A stretch of 64,000 nucleotides of DNA, from the NCBI GenBank assembly GCA_024693065.1, contig JAILLP010000016.1, positions 1-64,000 on the forward strand. Reading direction: 5' to 3'. The notes below the pieces were generated by a model. It saw nothing but the letters and a program-made list of their open reading frames with translations, searched no databases and was not told the origin of the DNA. This document shows, in pieces, positions 35,335 to 44,302 of the stretch. The position numbers were made by a program, and so were the translations under genes. The DNA comes from Paludibacteraceae bacterium (lineage in GTDB: Bacteria; Bacteroidota; Bacteroidia; Bacteroidales; Paludibacteraceae). Within the stretch, counting starts at the first letter, position 1. The number at the start of each line of letters is the position of its first letter.

Positions 35335-37106
35335 GAGACATAGAGACGAATTTGGATGTGCTGTATCGGTGGCTGAGTTGCTTTTTTGCCCTTTCCATCG
35401 CACTTCCGAGACCTCTTTCCACTTGGATTTTCTCCATCTGGGGACTTTTTACCTTAGGCATCATTATCTACGATTCCATCGGGAAAAAACATCCTATTAG
35501 GGGAATGGGCAAGGAAGACCTTCCGTGCTTGCTTTTATTGGCGCTCTCCATGTTGGGACTGGTCAGCGCGGGGGTGGCCGAGCATCCCGATTTTGTCTTC
35601 CGGAAAACCTTTGGTCCTCGTTTCTCGTTGATCATCCTTCCTCTCTTCGCGTTGCTCCTTCGGAGAGCGGTCGACACCCGTGCCATGCTGAAATGCTTCG
35701 TGGCAGGAAATGCCCTTTCCATCGCATTTTCCGTTGGGTTCGTCGCCCTTTCCATGGCGACCTGCACTTCTCCGTATAGCGTTTTGGGGGGATTGTCGAG
35801 TGCGGCGTTCGAGCTCTATCGTGATTTCTTTGCCAATTTTACGGAGGTCTGCACCGACTTCACGCATCGCACCTATTCCGGGCTGAATATCCTGCTTTCG
35901 TATGCGGCGATAGCGTACCTGGTGAATGGGCGCAGCCTCTCCAAGCGCGAGGCTTTCGTGTGGATACTTTACTTGGCGGTTTCGCTGGCCTTTCTTTTGC
36001 TGAACAACTCGCGTATCATCACTTTGTGCCTGCCGTTGTTAGGGATTTCCCTATGGTTTTGCGGTGCGCGGATCACACGTCGTAAGTGCCTGATCGGAGG
36101 GGGTGTCATCCTGCTCGTCGTCGCGGCGCTGTTCCTCTTGCCCACACGCTTGAATCAGCTGCTCATGGAGGACGGATTAGGCGGGATGCTGGCGAACGAT
36201 CCGAGGGCGGAGATCTGGCCGTCGGTCTGGGAGTTGATCCGAAACAAACCGATCCTTGGCTATGGGTTGGATAATATAGAGTCGCCGCTCGTGTCGCTCT
36301 ACCTCGAGCATGGTTTCAAGGAGGGTGTTGCCTGCGCCTATGCGCCGCACAATGAGTATCTGGGAGAGTGGGCACAGATGGGTATCCTCGGAGTGCTCCT
36401 TTTGGTCACCACCCTTCTCTTTTGGGCGATTTCATCGAAGAAAAAGGATCGTATCCTCATCTGTCCCGTAGTCCTTGTCTTCTCCGTAGTCTTCCTTACG
36501 GAATCGTTGTTGGATAGGTACATGGGATGTCTCTCCTTCGCGTTCTTCCTCTTCCTGACCCATGGGATCCATGAGAAAGAGGAGAATTCCGGCATGGGGA
36601 AAAAATATCTCGGTGGATTGGCGTTTTTCCTTCTCGTCTCCCTCTCCGTCGGTATGGTTTCGATGCTTAAGGCGACCTGTTTCGCTCCAAGGGAGATGGT
36701 GAAGGAATCCAATTGCATCAGCAAAAGTGAGGGCTTTCTTTATGGTGTCTGCAAGCAGGATGTCGTCACCTTCATCCATCAGGGAGTTTGTGTGAATCGA
36801 ACTCCTTTCGCCTTTTGTAACCTGAAGGAGGGGGAAAGCGCAAGGTTCTCCGTCTCCTGCCGATGCACGCCGGACTTCGACGGACAAATCGTTAAACTCA
36901 TTGCGGAAAAGGACCTTCCGGATGGCACGCACATCCCGACAGAGGTTGCCTATGACCTCACCCGAAAAGGAGAATGGCAGACGCTCTCCGTCGATGTGAC
37001 AGGGCGGCAGACCATCCTCATCTATTTCCTGGGAGAGGATAAAATCCGTTTCGAAGATTTTTCCGGAGAAGTATATTTCAGAAATCCATGTTTCATCAAT
37101 AATTAA
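35322..37106 (+). CDS. O-antigen ligase/polymerase family protein with C-terminal periplasmic domain, copy 2
   Basis: 594 residues with the same plan as the gene at 31594. About 11-12 membrane helices carry the Wzy_C-type loop (DPRAEIWPSVWELIRNKPIL, GYGLDN, HNEYLGEWAQMGILGVLLL). A ~140-residue soluble tail contains YDLTRKGEWQTLSVDV, closely matching the tail of copy 1. The membrane parts are only distantly similar, so the shared tail stands out. Inference: glycan ligase or polymerase. It overlaps the flippase by 13 bases. Confidence 0.85.
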   Translation: MGKVRDIETNLDVLYRWLSCFFALSIALPRPLSTWIFSIWGLFTLGIIIYDSIGKKHPIRGMGKEDLPCLLLLALSMLGLVSAGVAEHPDFVFRKTFGPRFSLIILPLFALLLRRAVDTRAMLKCFVAGNALSIAFSVGFVALSMATCTSPYSVLGGLSSAAFELYRDFFANFTEVCTDFTHRTYSGLNILLSYAAIAYLVNGRSLSKREAFVWILYLAVSLAFLLLNNSRIITLCLPLLGISLWFCGARITRRKCLIGGGVILLVVAALFLLPTRLNQLLMEDGLGGMLANDPRAEIWPSVWELIRNKPILGYGLDNIESPLVSLYLEHGFKEGVACAYAPHNEYLGEWAQMGILGVLLLVTTLLFWAISSKKKDRILICPVVLVFSVVFLTESLLDRYMGCLSFAFFLFLTHGIHEKEENSGMGKKYLGGLAFFLLVSLSVGMVSMLKATCFAPREMVKESNCISKSEGFLYGVCKQDVVTFIHQGVCVNRTPFAFCNLKEGESARFSVSCRCTPDFDGQIVKLIAEKDLPDGTHIPTEVAYDLTRKGEWQTLSVDVTGRQTILIYFLGEDKIRFEDFSGEVYFRNPCFINN

Positions 37107-37124
37107 ATTCATTACATTTGTAGC

Positions 37125-38327
37125 ATGGTTTATGTGATTATCGTAGTATGCTTATTCTTTGTGTTCGGTGGATTATATTGCTCCAAAAATAATCCATTCG
37201 CTCCCTCTGTGATTACTCCGATGTTGTGGATGTGCTGTATGTTGCTTTATCTGACGGTAGACCATCGTCTGCCCACGTTGAGCACCGCATTCTGCGTCAC
37301 GTTATTGTGTTGGATTGCCTCGATCACCATCTCTTCCTTGTTGACGCAATCTGTCACTTATAAGCAAGACCAATACAACGATGTGGGTTTTTTCGTCCGT
37401 AACGTTTATCTTGTCTTGGCCATCATTGCGTTTCCGTCCCTGATACGGTTCGCCCAGATCGCTATCGTGAATGGTTCGTCTGGTAATTGGGCCTTGGATC
37501 TACGTCTTGCGGCATTAGGGAGGGGAAGCGGTTTCGAGGAGCCGTATGGCGGATGGCAGATCGTCATCTGGCCTGTATCCTACATGTTGGAACTCCTCTG
37601 CTTCAAGAAGAAGACTTGGTGGCGGTTCGCCATCCCTCTGACGATCTATTTCCTCTTTGGCGTGGTCACGATGTCGAAGATGGTTTTTCTCTCCATCTTT
37701 CTTTACACGGGTTCCATCCTTTTCTTCAAGAAGGTCATTCGGTTGAAGCATTTTGTGATGGCGATGGTGCCGTTGGCTATCTTGTTCATCTCGCTTCAGA
37801 TGGTTCGCCATTCTTCACAATTTTCTGCGGTTTCATCGGATTTTATTCGGACGTATATCTTGGGTAACATGTCAGCGTTTGACACGTTGAGGCCTTGCAG
37901 CGCCGAACATTTTGGGGAAAACACCTTTCGTCTATTCTATGCGGTCCTTTACAAAACAGGGTTGTCGTCGACCGAACCCGTGGATGTGATCCTCCCGTGG
38001 ATCGAGAAGCCACTCGTGACCAACACTTACACGGGAATGTATCCTTTCTACGTCGATTTCGGTGTCGTGGGCGTCATCATCTTCGCCATCATCCTGGGAG
38101 GTATCTACGGATGGACATTCAAGAAGGCGCAGTGTGGAAGCAATTTCAATATATTGGTCTATGCGGTCTTTTCCCAGATTGTCTTCACCCAATATGTGGC
38201 GGACATGCTCTTCTCGAACACTGCCATATACGTTAAGATGATATTATTGCTGCTTATCCCGTTCTACGTCACGAAGAACAATCTGCTGGTCTGCAAGGAG
38301 AAGGTGGTGTCGATCATTAAGTTGTAA
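37125..38327 (+). CDS. Wzy-like O-antigen/oligosaccharide repeat-unit polymerase
   Basis: 400 residues with about ten to twelve membrane helices. The family of O-antigen polymerases is suggested by length, hydropathy, the NPFAPSVITPMLWMCCMLLYL start and the late GMYPFYVDFGVVGVIIFAIILGGIYG segment with a preceding large loop. Sequence identity in this family is always low, so the call rests largely on topology and context: it sits between a ligase-type protein and two glycosyltransferases, four bases before the next gene. Confidence 0.78.
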   Translation: MVYVIIVVCLFFVFGGLYCSKNNPFAPSVITPMLWMCCMLLYLTVDHRLPTLSTAFCVTLLCWIASITISSLLTQSVTYKQDQYNDVGFFVRNVYLVLAIIAFPSLIRFAQIAIVNGSSGNWALDLRLAALGRGSGFEEPYGGWQIVIWPVSYMLELLCFKKKTWWRFAIPLTIYFLFGVVTMSKMVFLSIFLYTGSILFFKKVIRLKHFVMAMVPLAILFISLQMVRHSSQFSAVSSDFIRTYILGNMSAFDTLRPCSAEHFGENTFRLFYAVLYKTGLSSTEPVDVILPWIEKPLVTNTYTGMYPFYVDFGVVGVIIFAIILGGIYGWTFKKAQCGSNFNILVYAVFSQIVFTQYVADMLFSNTAIYVKMILLLLIPFYVTKNNLLVCKEKVVSIIKL

Positions 38328-38330
38328 GGT

Positions 38331-39230
38331 ATGGATGTTTCTGTCATTATCGTAAACTATAACACTTCGCAGCTGACCATCCAGGCCATCTCTTCCCTCT
38401 ATGCTTGTGTCGATGAGGGAACGTATGAGGTCATTGTGGTGGATAGCTCCTCCACCGAGGATATATCTGCGCTCAAATCCTTTTGCGAGGAGAAGGAGAT
38501 AAGGCTTATTTTGCTCGATGAAAACGTCGGTTTTGGCATGGCGAATAACAAAGGCGTGCAGTATGCGAAAGGAAGGAACCTCTTCTTCATGAACCCCGAC
38601 ATCATCCTGTTGAACAATGTGGTGAAAATCTTATCGGACTATCTGGACACCCATCCTGACGTGGCGGCCTGCGGCGGTAACCTCTTTACGGAGGACCGAT
38701 GCCCATCCCACTCCTATAGCTTCTTCATGCCGTCCATCACACAGGAGGTGGATTTCATCTGCGGACGGGTAATCTCCAGGTTACTTTATCCTGCGGACGC
38801 GGATTTCAATCCGACGGAAAACCCGATGCGTGTCGCCTATATCTGTGGGGCGGATTTGATGGTGAAAAGGGAGATTTTCGAAAAAGAGGAGGGGTTCAGC
38901 CCTGATTTTTTCCTCTATTACGAGGAGACCGATCTGCAACAACGGATGAAGCAGGACGGGTATGAGGTCCATTCGGTGCCACAGGCCAAGGCCATCCATT
39001 TGGACGGAAGGAGTTTCCGTTTTTCCGAGGAGAGGGAAATGCACGCTTTCAACGGAAGAAACGCCTATTTCCGCAAGCATCATCCCGCATTCTACCATTA
39101 TGTCTCCAATCTGATAAACAAAACGGCTTTGTCGGTCGGCGTGCTTCTCTGTTCCTTGTTGGGGAAGAGGGAGAAGAAAGAGAAATATCGTTTCAGGCTA
39201 CAGTTGTACAAGAAATCCTATGCCAGCTAA
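38331..39230 (+). CDS. Glycosyltransferase family 2 (rhamnosyltransferase-like)
   Basis: 299 residues. GT-A fold beginning VSVIIVNYNTSQLTIQAISSL, with the acidic nucleotide-sugar motif FMNPDIILL in the position of DxD and VGFGMANNKGVQYAKG. The acceptor-side region is AYICGADLMVKREIF, then FSPDFFLYYEETDLQQRMKQDGYEV. This pattern is typical of enzymes that add rhamnose or similar deoxysugars to surface glycans. The donor is inferred by resemblance only. It overlaps the next gene by 11 bases. Confidence 0.9.
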   Translation: MDVSVIIVNYNTSQLTIQAISSLYACVDEGTYEVIVVDSSSTEDISALKSFCEEKEIRLILLDENVGFGMANNKGVQYAKGRNLFFMNPDIILLNNVVKILSDYLDTHPDVAACGGNLFTEDRCPSHSYSFFMPSITQEVDFICGRVISRLLYPADADFNPTENPMRVAYICGADLMVKREIFEKEEGFSPDFFLYYEETDLQQRMKQDGYEVHSVPQAKAIHLDGRSFRFSEEREMHAFNGRNAYFRKHHPAFYHYVSNLINKTALSVGVLLCSLLGKREKKEKYRFRLQLYKKSYAS

Positions 39231-40281
39231 AACCCTTTACATCAACGGACGTTTCCTCACCCAACCCATGACGGGGACCAACCGATTCGCCTATGAGCTG
39301 AGCGTAGGCTTGGCGAAGCGTGGCTATCCGTGTGTGGTGCTTGCCCCGAATGGTCCGCTGCGGGAGGATATGTATGACCTTTCGTCGCTGAACATCGAGC
39401 AGGTGGGCCCGTTCAAATCGCACCTCTGGGAACAGGTGACGCTTCCTTGGCATATGCGGAAGAAGAAGGATTCATTGCTGTTGAGCCTGAAGGGGTTGGG
39501 GCCCGTTTTCATGACACGGCAGGTAGCGACCATCCACGACATGTCCTATCTGGTGAATCCTAAGTGGTTCTCCTTGCCCTATAGACTCTTCTACCGCCTG
39601 ATGACACCCCTGTTGGCTTCCTATGCTAGACGACTCATCACGGTCAGCGAGTTCTCGAAAGGGGAGATTGTCCGGCTGCTGAAGGTGTCTCCCGACAAGG
39701 TAAGCGTCATCTACAACGCACCGTCAGGTTGTTTCCTCCAAGGGGAAGGAGTATGTGGAAATACCTCCGAAAATGACCATTCCACCGATAATTTCATATT
39801 GACGGTCTCCTCCTTGGATCCGAGGAAGAACCTCTCCCTGGTCTTTGAAGCCTATGGCAAATCCGCCCAACGGTTGCCCTTGTATGTGGTGGGGGAACGC
39901 TACCCTGTCTTCGGGAAGTTGGAAGTCCCGTGGAACGATAACATCAAGTTCCTGGGACGGATCTCTGACGAGGAGTTGCGTAGCTATTATGCCCACGCCT
40001 CTTTGTTTGTCTACCCATCCTTGTACGAAGGGTTTGGCATGCCGCCCATGGAGGCGGTCGCTTGCGGTTGCCGTAATGTTGTGCTCTCCGACATACCCGT
40101 CTTCCGTGAGGTCTATGGCGACTTGGCGCATTACGTGAAGGTGGACGACTCCGATGCTTTGGCGGCGATGTTCGACACGTTGCCCGAAGCGCTCCATCCT
40201 GAGAAAATATCCGATTTCATCGGAAAATTCACATGGGAGGCAAGTGCGGAAAAGTTGATGGAGACGTTGCGTAACGTATAG
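39220..40281 (+). CDS. Glycosyltransferase family 4
   Basis: 353 residues with a GT-B fold. The N-terminus INGRFLTQPMTGTNRFAYEL and the C-terminal donor domain (LTVSSLDPRKNLSLVFEAY, FVYPSLYEGFGMPPMEAVACGC) are those of retaining GT4 mannosyl/glucosyl-type transferases. The E-x7-E pair is Glu-Gly-Phe-Gly-Met-Pro-Pro-Met-Glu. Last gene of the polysaccharide locus, overlapping the GT2 gene. No terminator hairpin was seen before the next promoter. Confidence 0.92.
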   Translation: MPAKTLYINGRFLTQPMTGTNRFAYELSVGLAKRGYPCVVLAPNGPLREDMYDLSSLNIEQVGPFKSHLWEQVTLPWHMRKKKDSLLLSLKGLGPVFMTRQVATIHDMSYLVNPKWFSLPYRLFYRLMTPLLASYARRLITVSEFSKGEIVRLLKVSPDKVSVIYNAPSGCFLQGEGVCGNTSENDHSTDNFILTVSSLDPRKNLSLVFEAYGKSAQRLPLYVVGERYPVFGKLEVPWNDNIKFLGRISDEELRSYYAHASLFVYPSLYEGFGMPPMEAVACGCRNVVLSDIPVFREVYGDLAHYVKVDDSDALAAMFDTLPEALHPEKISDFIGKFTWEASAEKLMETLRNV

Positions 40282-40353
40282 ACGTTTTTTGCCAATTGAC
40301 AGATTTATATTGTATTCTGACCTGAAAATCCATTGTTTTTGCGCTATTATCAC

Positions 40354-40400
40354 ATACGAATAATACAAATTTTCAATCCATAATCAATGCTTATTCGTAT
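40354..40400. repeat. 10-base inverted repeat flanking the esterase promoter
   Basis: ATACGAATAA (40354-40363) and its exact complement TTATTCGTAT (40391-40400) are separated by 27 bases. The right arm runs into the -7 box. It could be a dimeric regulator site or a looped operator. Confidence 0.7.
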
Positions 40401-40405
40401 ATTTG
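40398..40405 (+). promoter_or_regulatory. Promoter -7 box of the esterase gene
   Basis: TATATTTG fits TAnnTTTG, 28 bases before the ATG. The -33 box is poor (TTTC at 40371-40374), which fits a promoter that needs an activator. Confidence 0.6.
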
Positions 40406-40433
40406 TGACATTAACAACATAATTTTTTACGCC

Positions 40434-42227
40434 ATGAAGAACATATATACATTTTTACTGTCGCTATGCCTCTTAGGGTTGGCGACGACAACAAAGGCGG
40501 ATCCAGACCCTAATTTCCACATCTATATTTGTTGGGGACAATCGAATATGGAAGGAAATGCACCAGTACCGGAATCAGAACAAAAGAATGTGGATGAAAG
40601 ATTCCAATTGTTGTATTCCGCGAATGATTGCGGTCGAGGTGACCGTAAGAAAGGGCAATGGTACACCGCCATTCCGCCTTTGGCCCGCTGTTTCCACGGA
40701 TCACAAATGAACGGACAAAGTATGGGATTCGGTCCCATTGATTATTTCGGACGTACCATGGTCGAGAATCTGGACCCGGCGATCAGAGTGGGTGTAATCG
40801 TAGTGGGTGTCGGTGGCGCTGACATTCAACTATTCGAAAAAGACAACTACCAATCGTATCTTAGCTCCGCGGCGAACTGGTTACAGAATTACGCCAAAGA
40901 GTATGGAAGCAACCCTTATGGACGAATCATTGAGATGGGAAAAATAGCGAAGGAAGTGGGTGTCATCAAAGGCATCCTCGTTCATCAGGGAGAGACCAAC
41001 TCAGGACAGTCCAATTGGCCGAACCGACTGAAAGGTGTTTATGAGAACATGTTAAGCGACCTTGGACTGAAGGCTTCCGAGGTGCCTTTGTTGGTGGGTG
41101 AAGTACGTTATACGGGTCCTTGTAGCGGCCATAACAACGTCATAAGGAACGTGCCGAATGTTATATCGACCGCACATGTCATCTCCGCACAGGGTTGCGA
41201 GGCGGCCAACGATGAGTATCATTTCTCCGTCAATGGCTACAAACTGTTAGGCAAACGGTACGCTGAGAAGATGTTGGAGCTTTTGGGCGACAATCCTGTC
41301 CAACAGGTCGACCTCTCCATCTCAGCCGCTGTCACGGTGGAGTCGGAGCCAGGAAGGGTTGAAATTTCCGTGAACAAGGAGAATGAAGCCATCAACAGGG
41401 TGGATATCTATGCCGATGGCGAGAAGATAGCCAGCGACCAAATGACTTACGTGTGGGAAGAGGTTGCGCAAGGCGACCATACCATTTGGGCTGTCGGATA
41501 CGACAACCAGAACAAGGAATACACCACCTCGAAAGTTAAAATAAGCATCATGAAACCTCAGACACCTTTCAACGGCACGCCTGCCAAAATCCCTGGGAGA
41601 ATCGAAGCCGAGGAATTCGATTATGGCGGTGAAGGCAACGCATACCACGACATGGATGAGGAGAACCGTAACAAAGGGGATCGTAACGAGGGTGTGGACA
41701 TGAACAATACGGCTATCGGATATACCCAAACCGGAGAGTGGATCGAATACACCGTCGAAGTGGAGAAGGATGGTGATTACATTGTGGAGTCAAGTGTAGC
41801 TTCCGGTAGCAACGGAGCCGCTTTCACCCTCTATATGGACAATACATTCATCATCCCTGGTGACGACGGCACGCCGGGTGGATTTGTGAATGTGCCTAAT
41901 ACTGGCGATTGGAGTACCTTCACCACCGTGGAGACGAAACTCAACAAACTCTCCAAAGGTGTCCATGTCCTGAAGCTCGAAATCACGGGAGATTGGGTAG
42001 ACTTGGATTATATGGATTTCAAGTTGGTCGGATCCGAGGAATCTCATGTGGTCGACCACGCTTCTTCCGGGGATAGTCTCCCTGACGGGTTCTACTTCGC
42101 ATACGACGCATCTGGTAAGATGGTTAAGACCATTACCATCCGGGACGCATATAGCAATGAATTGGAGCCAGGTTTCTATATCCTCAAGAGTGCCGAGGGT
42201 AAGTCCTATCCTATGGTTGTTAAGTAG
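40434..42227 (+). CDS. CE6-type acetyl esterase with CBM6 (exported)
   Basis: 597 residues. A signal peptide (about 1-22) is followed by a SASA/CE6 esterase domain: IYICWGQSNMEGNAPV with the nucleophilic Ser, VHQGETNSGQ, and the catalytic His in DEYHFSVNGYK. A small beta-sandwich (~285-380) and a CBM6 (~385-530, IPGRIEAEEFDYGGEGNAYHD) come next. The C-terminus (DASGKMVKT, then ELEPGFYILKSAEGKSYPMVVK) resembles the last strands of a T9SS sorting domain, but shortened. It probably removes acetyl groups from xylan, complementing the xylanase at the window start. Own promoter; terminator at 42355. Confidence 0.9.
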   Translation: MKNIYTFLLSLCLLGLATTTKADPDPNFHIYICWGQSNMEGNAPVPESEQKNVDERFQLLYSANDCGRGDRKKGQWYTAIPPLARCFHGSQMNGQSMGFGPIDYFGRTMVENLDPAIRVGVIVVGVGGADIQLFEKDNYQSYLSSAANWLQNYAKEYGSNPYGRIIEMGKIAKEVGVIKGILVHQGETNSGQSNWPNRLKGVYENMLSDLGLKASEVPLLVGEVRYTGPCSGHNNVIRNVPNVISTAHVISAQGCEAANDEYHFSVNGYKLLGKRYAEKMLELLGDNPVQQVDLSISAAVTVESEPGRVEISVNKENEAINRVDIYADGEKIASDQMTYVWEEVAQGDHTIWAVGYDNQNKEYTTSKVKISIMKPQTPFNGTPAKIPGRIEAEEFDYGGEGNAYHDMDEENRNKGDRNEGVDMNNTAIGYTQTGEWIEYTVEVEKDGDYIVESSVASGSNGAAFTLYMDNTFIIPGDDGTPGGFVNVPNTGDWSTFTTVETKLNKLSKGVHVLKLEITGDWVDLDYMDFKLVGSEESHVVDHASSGDSLPDGFYFAYDASGKMVKTITIRDAYSNELEPGFYILKSAEGKSYPMVVK

Positions 42228-42354
42228 GAGGTAAGACCTGAAAAGGTGGAATGAAAAATTAAGAATTGAAGCGGATGTCGTTGTAGTGTCTTGAAAGAAA
42301 GGACGATATAGATTATCGATTGATTCTTAATGTAATATATAATTTTCTAATATG

Positions 42355-42397
42355 ACAAAAGCCCCAATTTGTGAAAGTTGAGGCTTTTGTTGTTTTA
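42355..42397 (+). terminator. Terminator of the esterase gene
   Basis: Arms ACAAAAGCC (42355-42363) and GGCTTTTGT (42382-42390), followed by TGTTTTA. Confidence 0.78.
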
Positions 42398-42399
42398 TA

Positions 42400-42434
42400 C
42401 GAAAAGAGGGTATATCAAAACCGATATACCCTCT
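42400..42434 (-). terminator. Terminator of the Bax-inhibitor family gene
   Basis: A perfect 11-base stem, GAGGGTATATC (42406-42416) with GATATACCCTC (42423-42433), is followed on the minus strand by TTTTCG. Confidence 0.85.
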
Positions 42435-42459
42435 CGTCATAAATAGGATGATAAATGTA

Positions 42460-43179
42460 TTAGCTTCTTCTTTTACCCATAATTCGCAGGATGTAAATTA
42501 AGAGGTTGATGAAGTCCAAATAAAGATCTAATGCGCCAAGCAGTGCGATCTTCTGGCTATTTTCATTCACTTCATTTCCGTAAACTGCGATCATGTTTTT
42601 AATTTTCTGTGCGTCATAGGCAGTTAGTCCCACAAATACGAGTACTCCCACGTAAGAGAGGATGTATTGGAATTTGGAGCTTCCGATGAACAGATTCACG
42701 ATAGTTGCGATGATCAATCCGATAAGGGCCATTGTTAGGATTTGTCCGATGGACGTTAGATCCTTTTTGGTGAAATGTCCCAACAATGCCATGGCGGTGA
42801 AGGTCCCCGCAGTAATGAAGAATGCGGTTGCCACCGACTCGGCGGTATAGGCGAGTAGTATGACGCTCAAGGTCAGTCCATTGATGATGGAGTAGACGAT
42901 GAACATGATTCCTGCGGCGGCAAATGACAGTTTGTTGATCATACTGGAGATGACCACTACCAAGATAAATTCGGCGATAATCAAGCCGTAGAATACCATT
43001 GAGGATCCGTAAATGGCTTGGATCATGCGTTCTGAAGAGGCCACATAAAAGGAGGTCAAGCCCGTCACGACGAGGGCGAGAGCCATCCACCAGTAGACGT
43101 TCCTTAACAGTGTACGTTGTGCGGATTGCACCTCCACCTGATTCAAATCTTCGCTTCCGAAGTGGCTGTAATTTTCCAT
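42460..43179 (-). CDS. Bax inhibitor-1/YccA family membrane protein
   Basis: 239 residues from the ATG at 43179 (MENYSHFGSEDLNQ). A longer frame to 43341 would run into argF' and has no family match. Seven membrane helices; hallmarks are the N-terminal RTLLRNVYWWMALALVVTGL and the conserved LTAYDAQKIKNM with its acidic residues in the sixth-seventh helix region, then ALDLYLDFINLLIYILRIMG. The bacterial family includes pH-gated calcium-leak proteins and FtsH modulators (YccA). The role here is not known. Confidence 0.92.
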   Translation of the reverse strand: MENYSHFGSEDLNQVEVQSAQRTLLRNVYWWMALALVVTGLTSFYVASSERMIQAIYGSSMVFYGLIIAEFILVVVISSMINKLSFAAAGIMFIVYSIINGLTLSVILLAYTAESVATAFFITAGTFTAMALLGHFTKKDLTSIGQILTMALIGLIIATIVNLFIGSSKFQYILSYVGVLVFVGLTAYDAQKIKNMIAVYGNEVNENSQKIALLGALDLYLDFINLLIYILRIMGKRRS

Positions 43180-43205
43180 AAAATGATTTTGTTTATTTGT
43201 TGTTA

Positions 43206-44159
43206 TTATAATGCTTCCAAGATACGTTTGATTACAGTCTCGGCGGAAATCTCTCGGTTGGCGGCCTCTGGGATAACCAATGACTGAGGGCTCTCGATCA
43301 CGTCGTCCGTCACAATCATGTTGCGACGCACAGGTAAGCAATGCATGAAGTAGGCGTTGTTAGTGAGGGCCATCTTTTCCGTGCTGATGGTCCATGACAT
43401 ATCCTTGCTCAGGATTTGTCCGTAATTAGGGTCTTGGTAGGCTGACCAGTTTTTCGCATAGACAAAGTCGGCGCCTGCCAATGCTTTGTCCTGATCATAT
43501 TCGATCTTGGCGTTCCTGACGAACTTTTCGCTCAGTTCGTAGCCCTTTGGGTGTGTGATGACGAAGTCCACGTTCGCCTCGTTCATGAAATCGGCGAATG
43601 AGTTAGGTACCGCCTGCGGGAGCGCGCGTGGATGAGGAGCCCATGTCAAAACAACTTTCGGACGTTTTTTTTTCTTGTACTCTTCGATGGTGATGAGGTC
43701 TGCGAAAGCCTGCAGTGGGTGTGCGGTAGCAGACTCCATGCTGAACACTGGTTTACCCGAATATTGGATGAACTGATTCAGGATCGTTTCTTGGTAATCG
43801 AACTCTTTGTTCTCGAAGCGGGCGAAAGAGCGCACACCAATCACATCGCAGAATGATGCCATGACAGGAATGGCCTCGAGCAGGTGCTCTGACTTGTCGC
43901 CGTCCATGACGACACCTCTTTCCGTCTCCAATTTCCATGCGCCCTGGTTCACGTCAAGCACCATCGTGTTCATGCCTAGGTTCATGCCCGCCTTTTGGGT
44001 GCTGAGGCGTGTGCGTAGACTATTGTTGAAGAAGACGCACAAAAGCGTCTTGTTCTCGCCCAAATGTTTATAGGCGTATCTGTTTTTTTTGACTTCCAAA
44101 GCCTCTTTTACCGCTTTGTTCAAGTCGCCCAAGTCTTGGGCCATTAATAATTTCCTCAT
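43206..44159 (-). CDS. argF': N-succinylornithine carbamoyltransferase
   Basis: 317 residues. It follows the Bacteroides N-succinylornithine transcarbamylase closely: carbamoyl-phosphate motif NNSLRTRLSTQKAG (~45-58), QGAWKLETERG, HPLQAFADL and the HCLPVRRN motif. The residue that separates acetyl- from succinyl-ornithine use is Pro90 in Bacteroides fragilis and Glu92 in Xanthomonas campestris; here it is Ser90 (MDGDKSEH). Published E92S mutants of the Xanthomonas enzyme become succinylornithine-specific, so Ser supports the succinyl route. No other arginine gene lies nearby. Cytosolic. Confidence 0.93.
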   Translation of the reverse strand: MRKLLMAQDLGDLNKAVKEALEVKKNRYAYKHLGENKTLLCVFFNNSLRTRLSTQKAGMNLGMNTMVLDVNQGAWKLETERGVVMDGDKSEHLLEAIPVMASFCDVIGVRSFARFENKEFDYQETILNQFIQYSGKPVFSMESATAHPLQAFADLITIEEYKKKKRPKVVLTWAPHPRALPQAVPNSFADFMNEANVDFVITHPKGYELSEKFVRNAKIEYDQDKALAGADFVYAKNWSAYQDPNYGQILSKDMSWTISTEKMALTNNAYFMHCLPVRRNMIVTDDVIESPQSLVIPEAANREISAETVIKRILEAL

Positions 44160-44302
44160 CTTTTATGATATTTATGACTAATCTTTCTTTTCGCAAAGTT
44201 ATAAATTTTGGGTGATTTTGTATGGACAATGGTAGATGGAGTTGTGAAAAACAGTTAATGCCTTGTTAAGGTGAGTTCTTATGGAACCGCCTTCGTTTTA
44301 TT

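Noticed and set aside
37113-37120. TACATTTG as a promoter for the Wzy-like gene
   Set aside because: It is five bases before the ATG and lacks a -33 box; the gene sits in a tight operon, so chance is more likely.
43180-43341. 54-residue N-terminal extension of the Bax-inhibitor protein
   Set aside because: The extension lies mostly inside argF', is Arg/Asp-rich and unlike the family. The ATG at 43179 gives the normal length.
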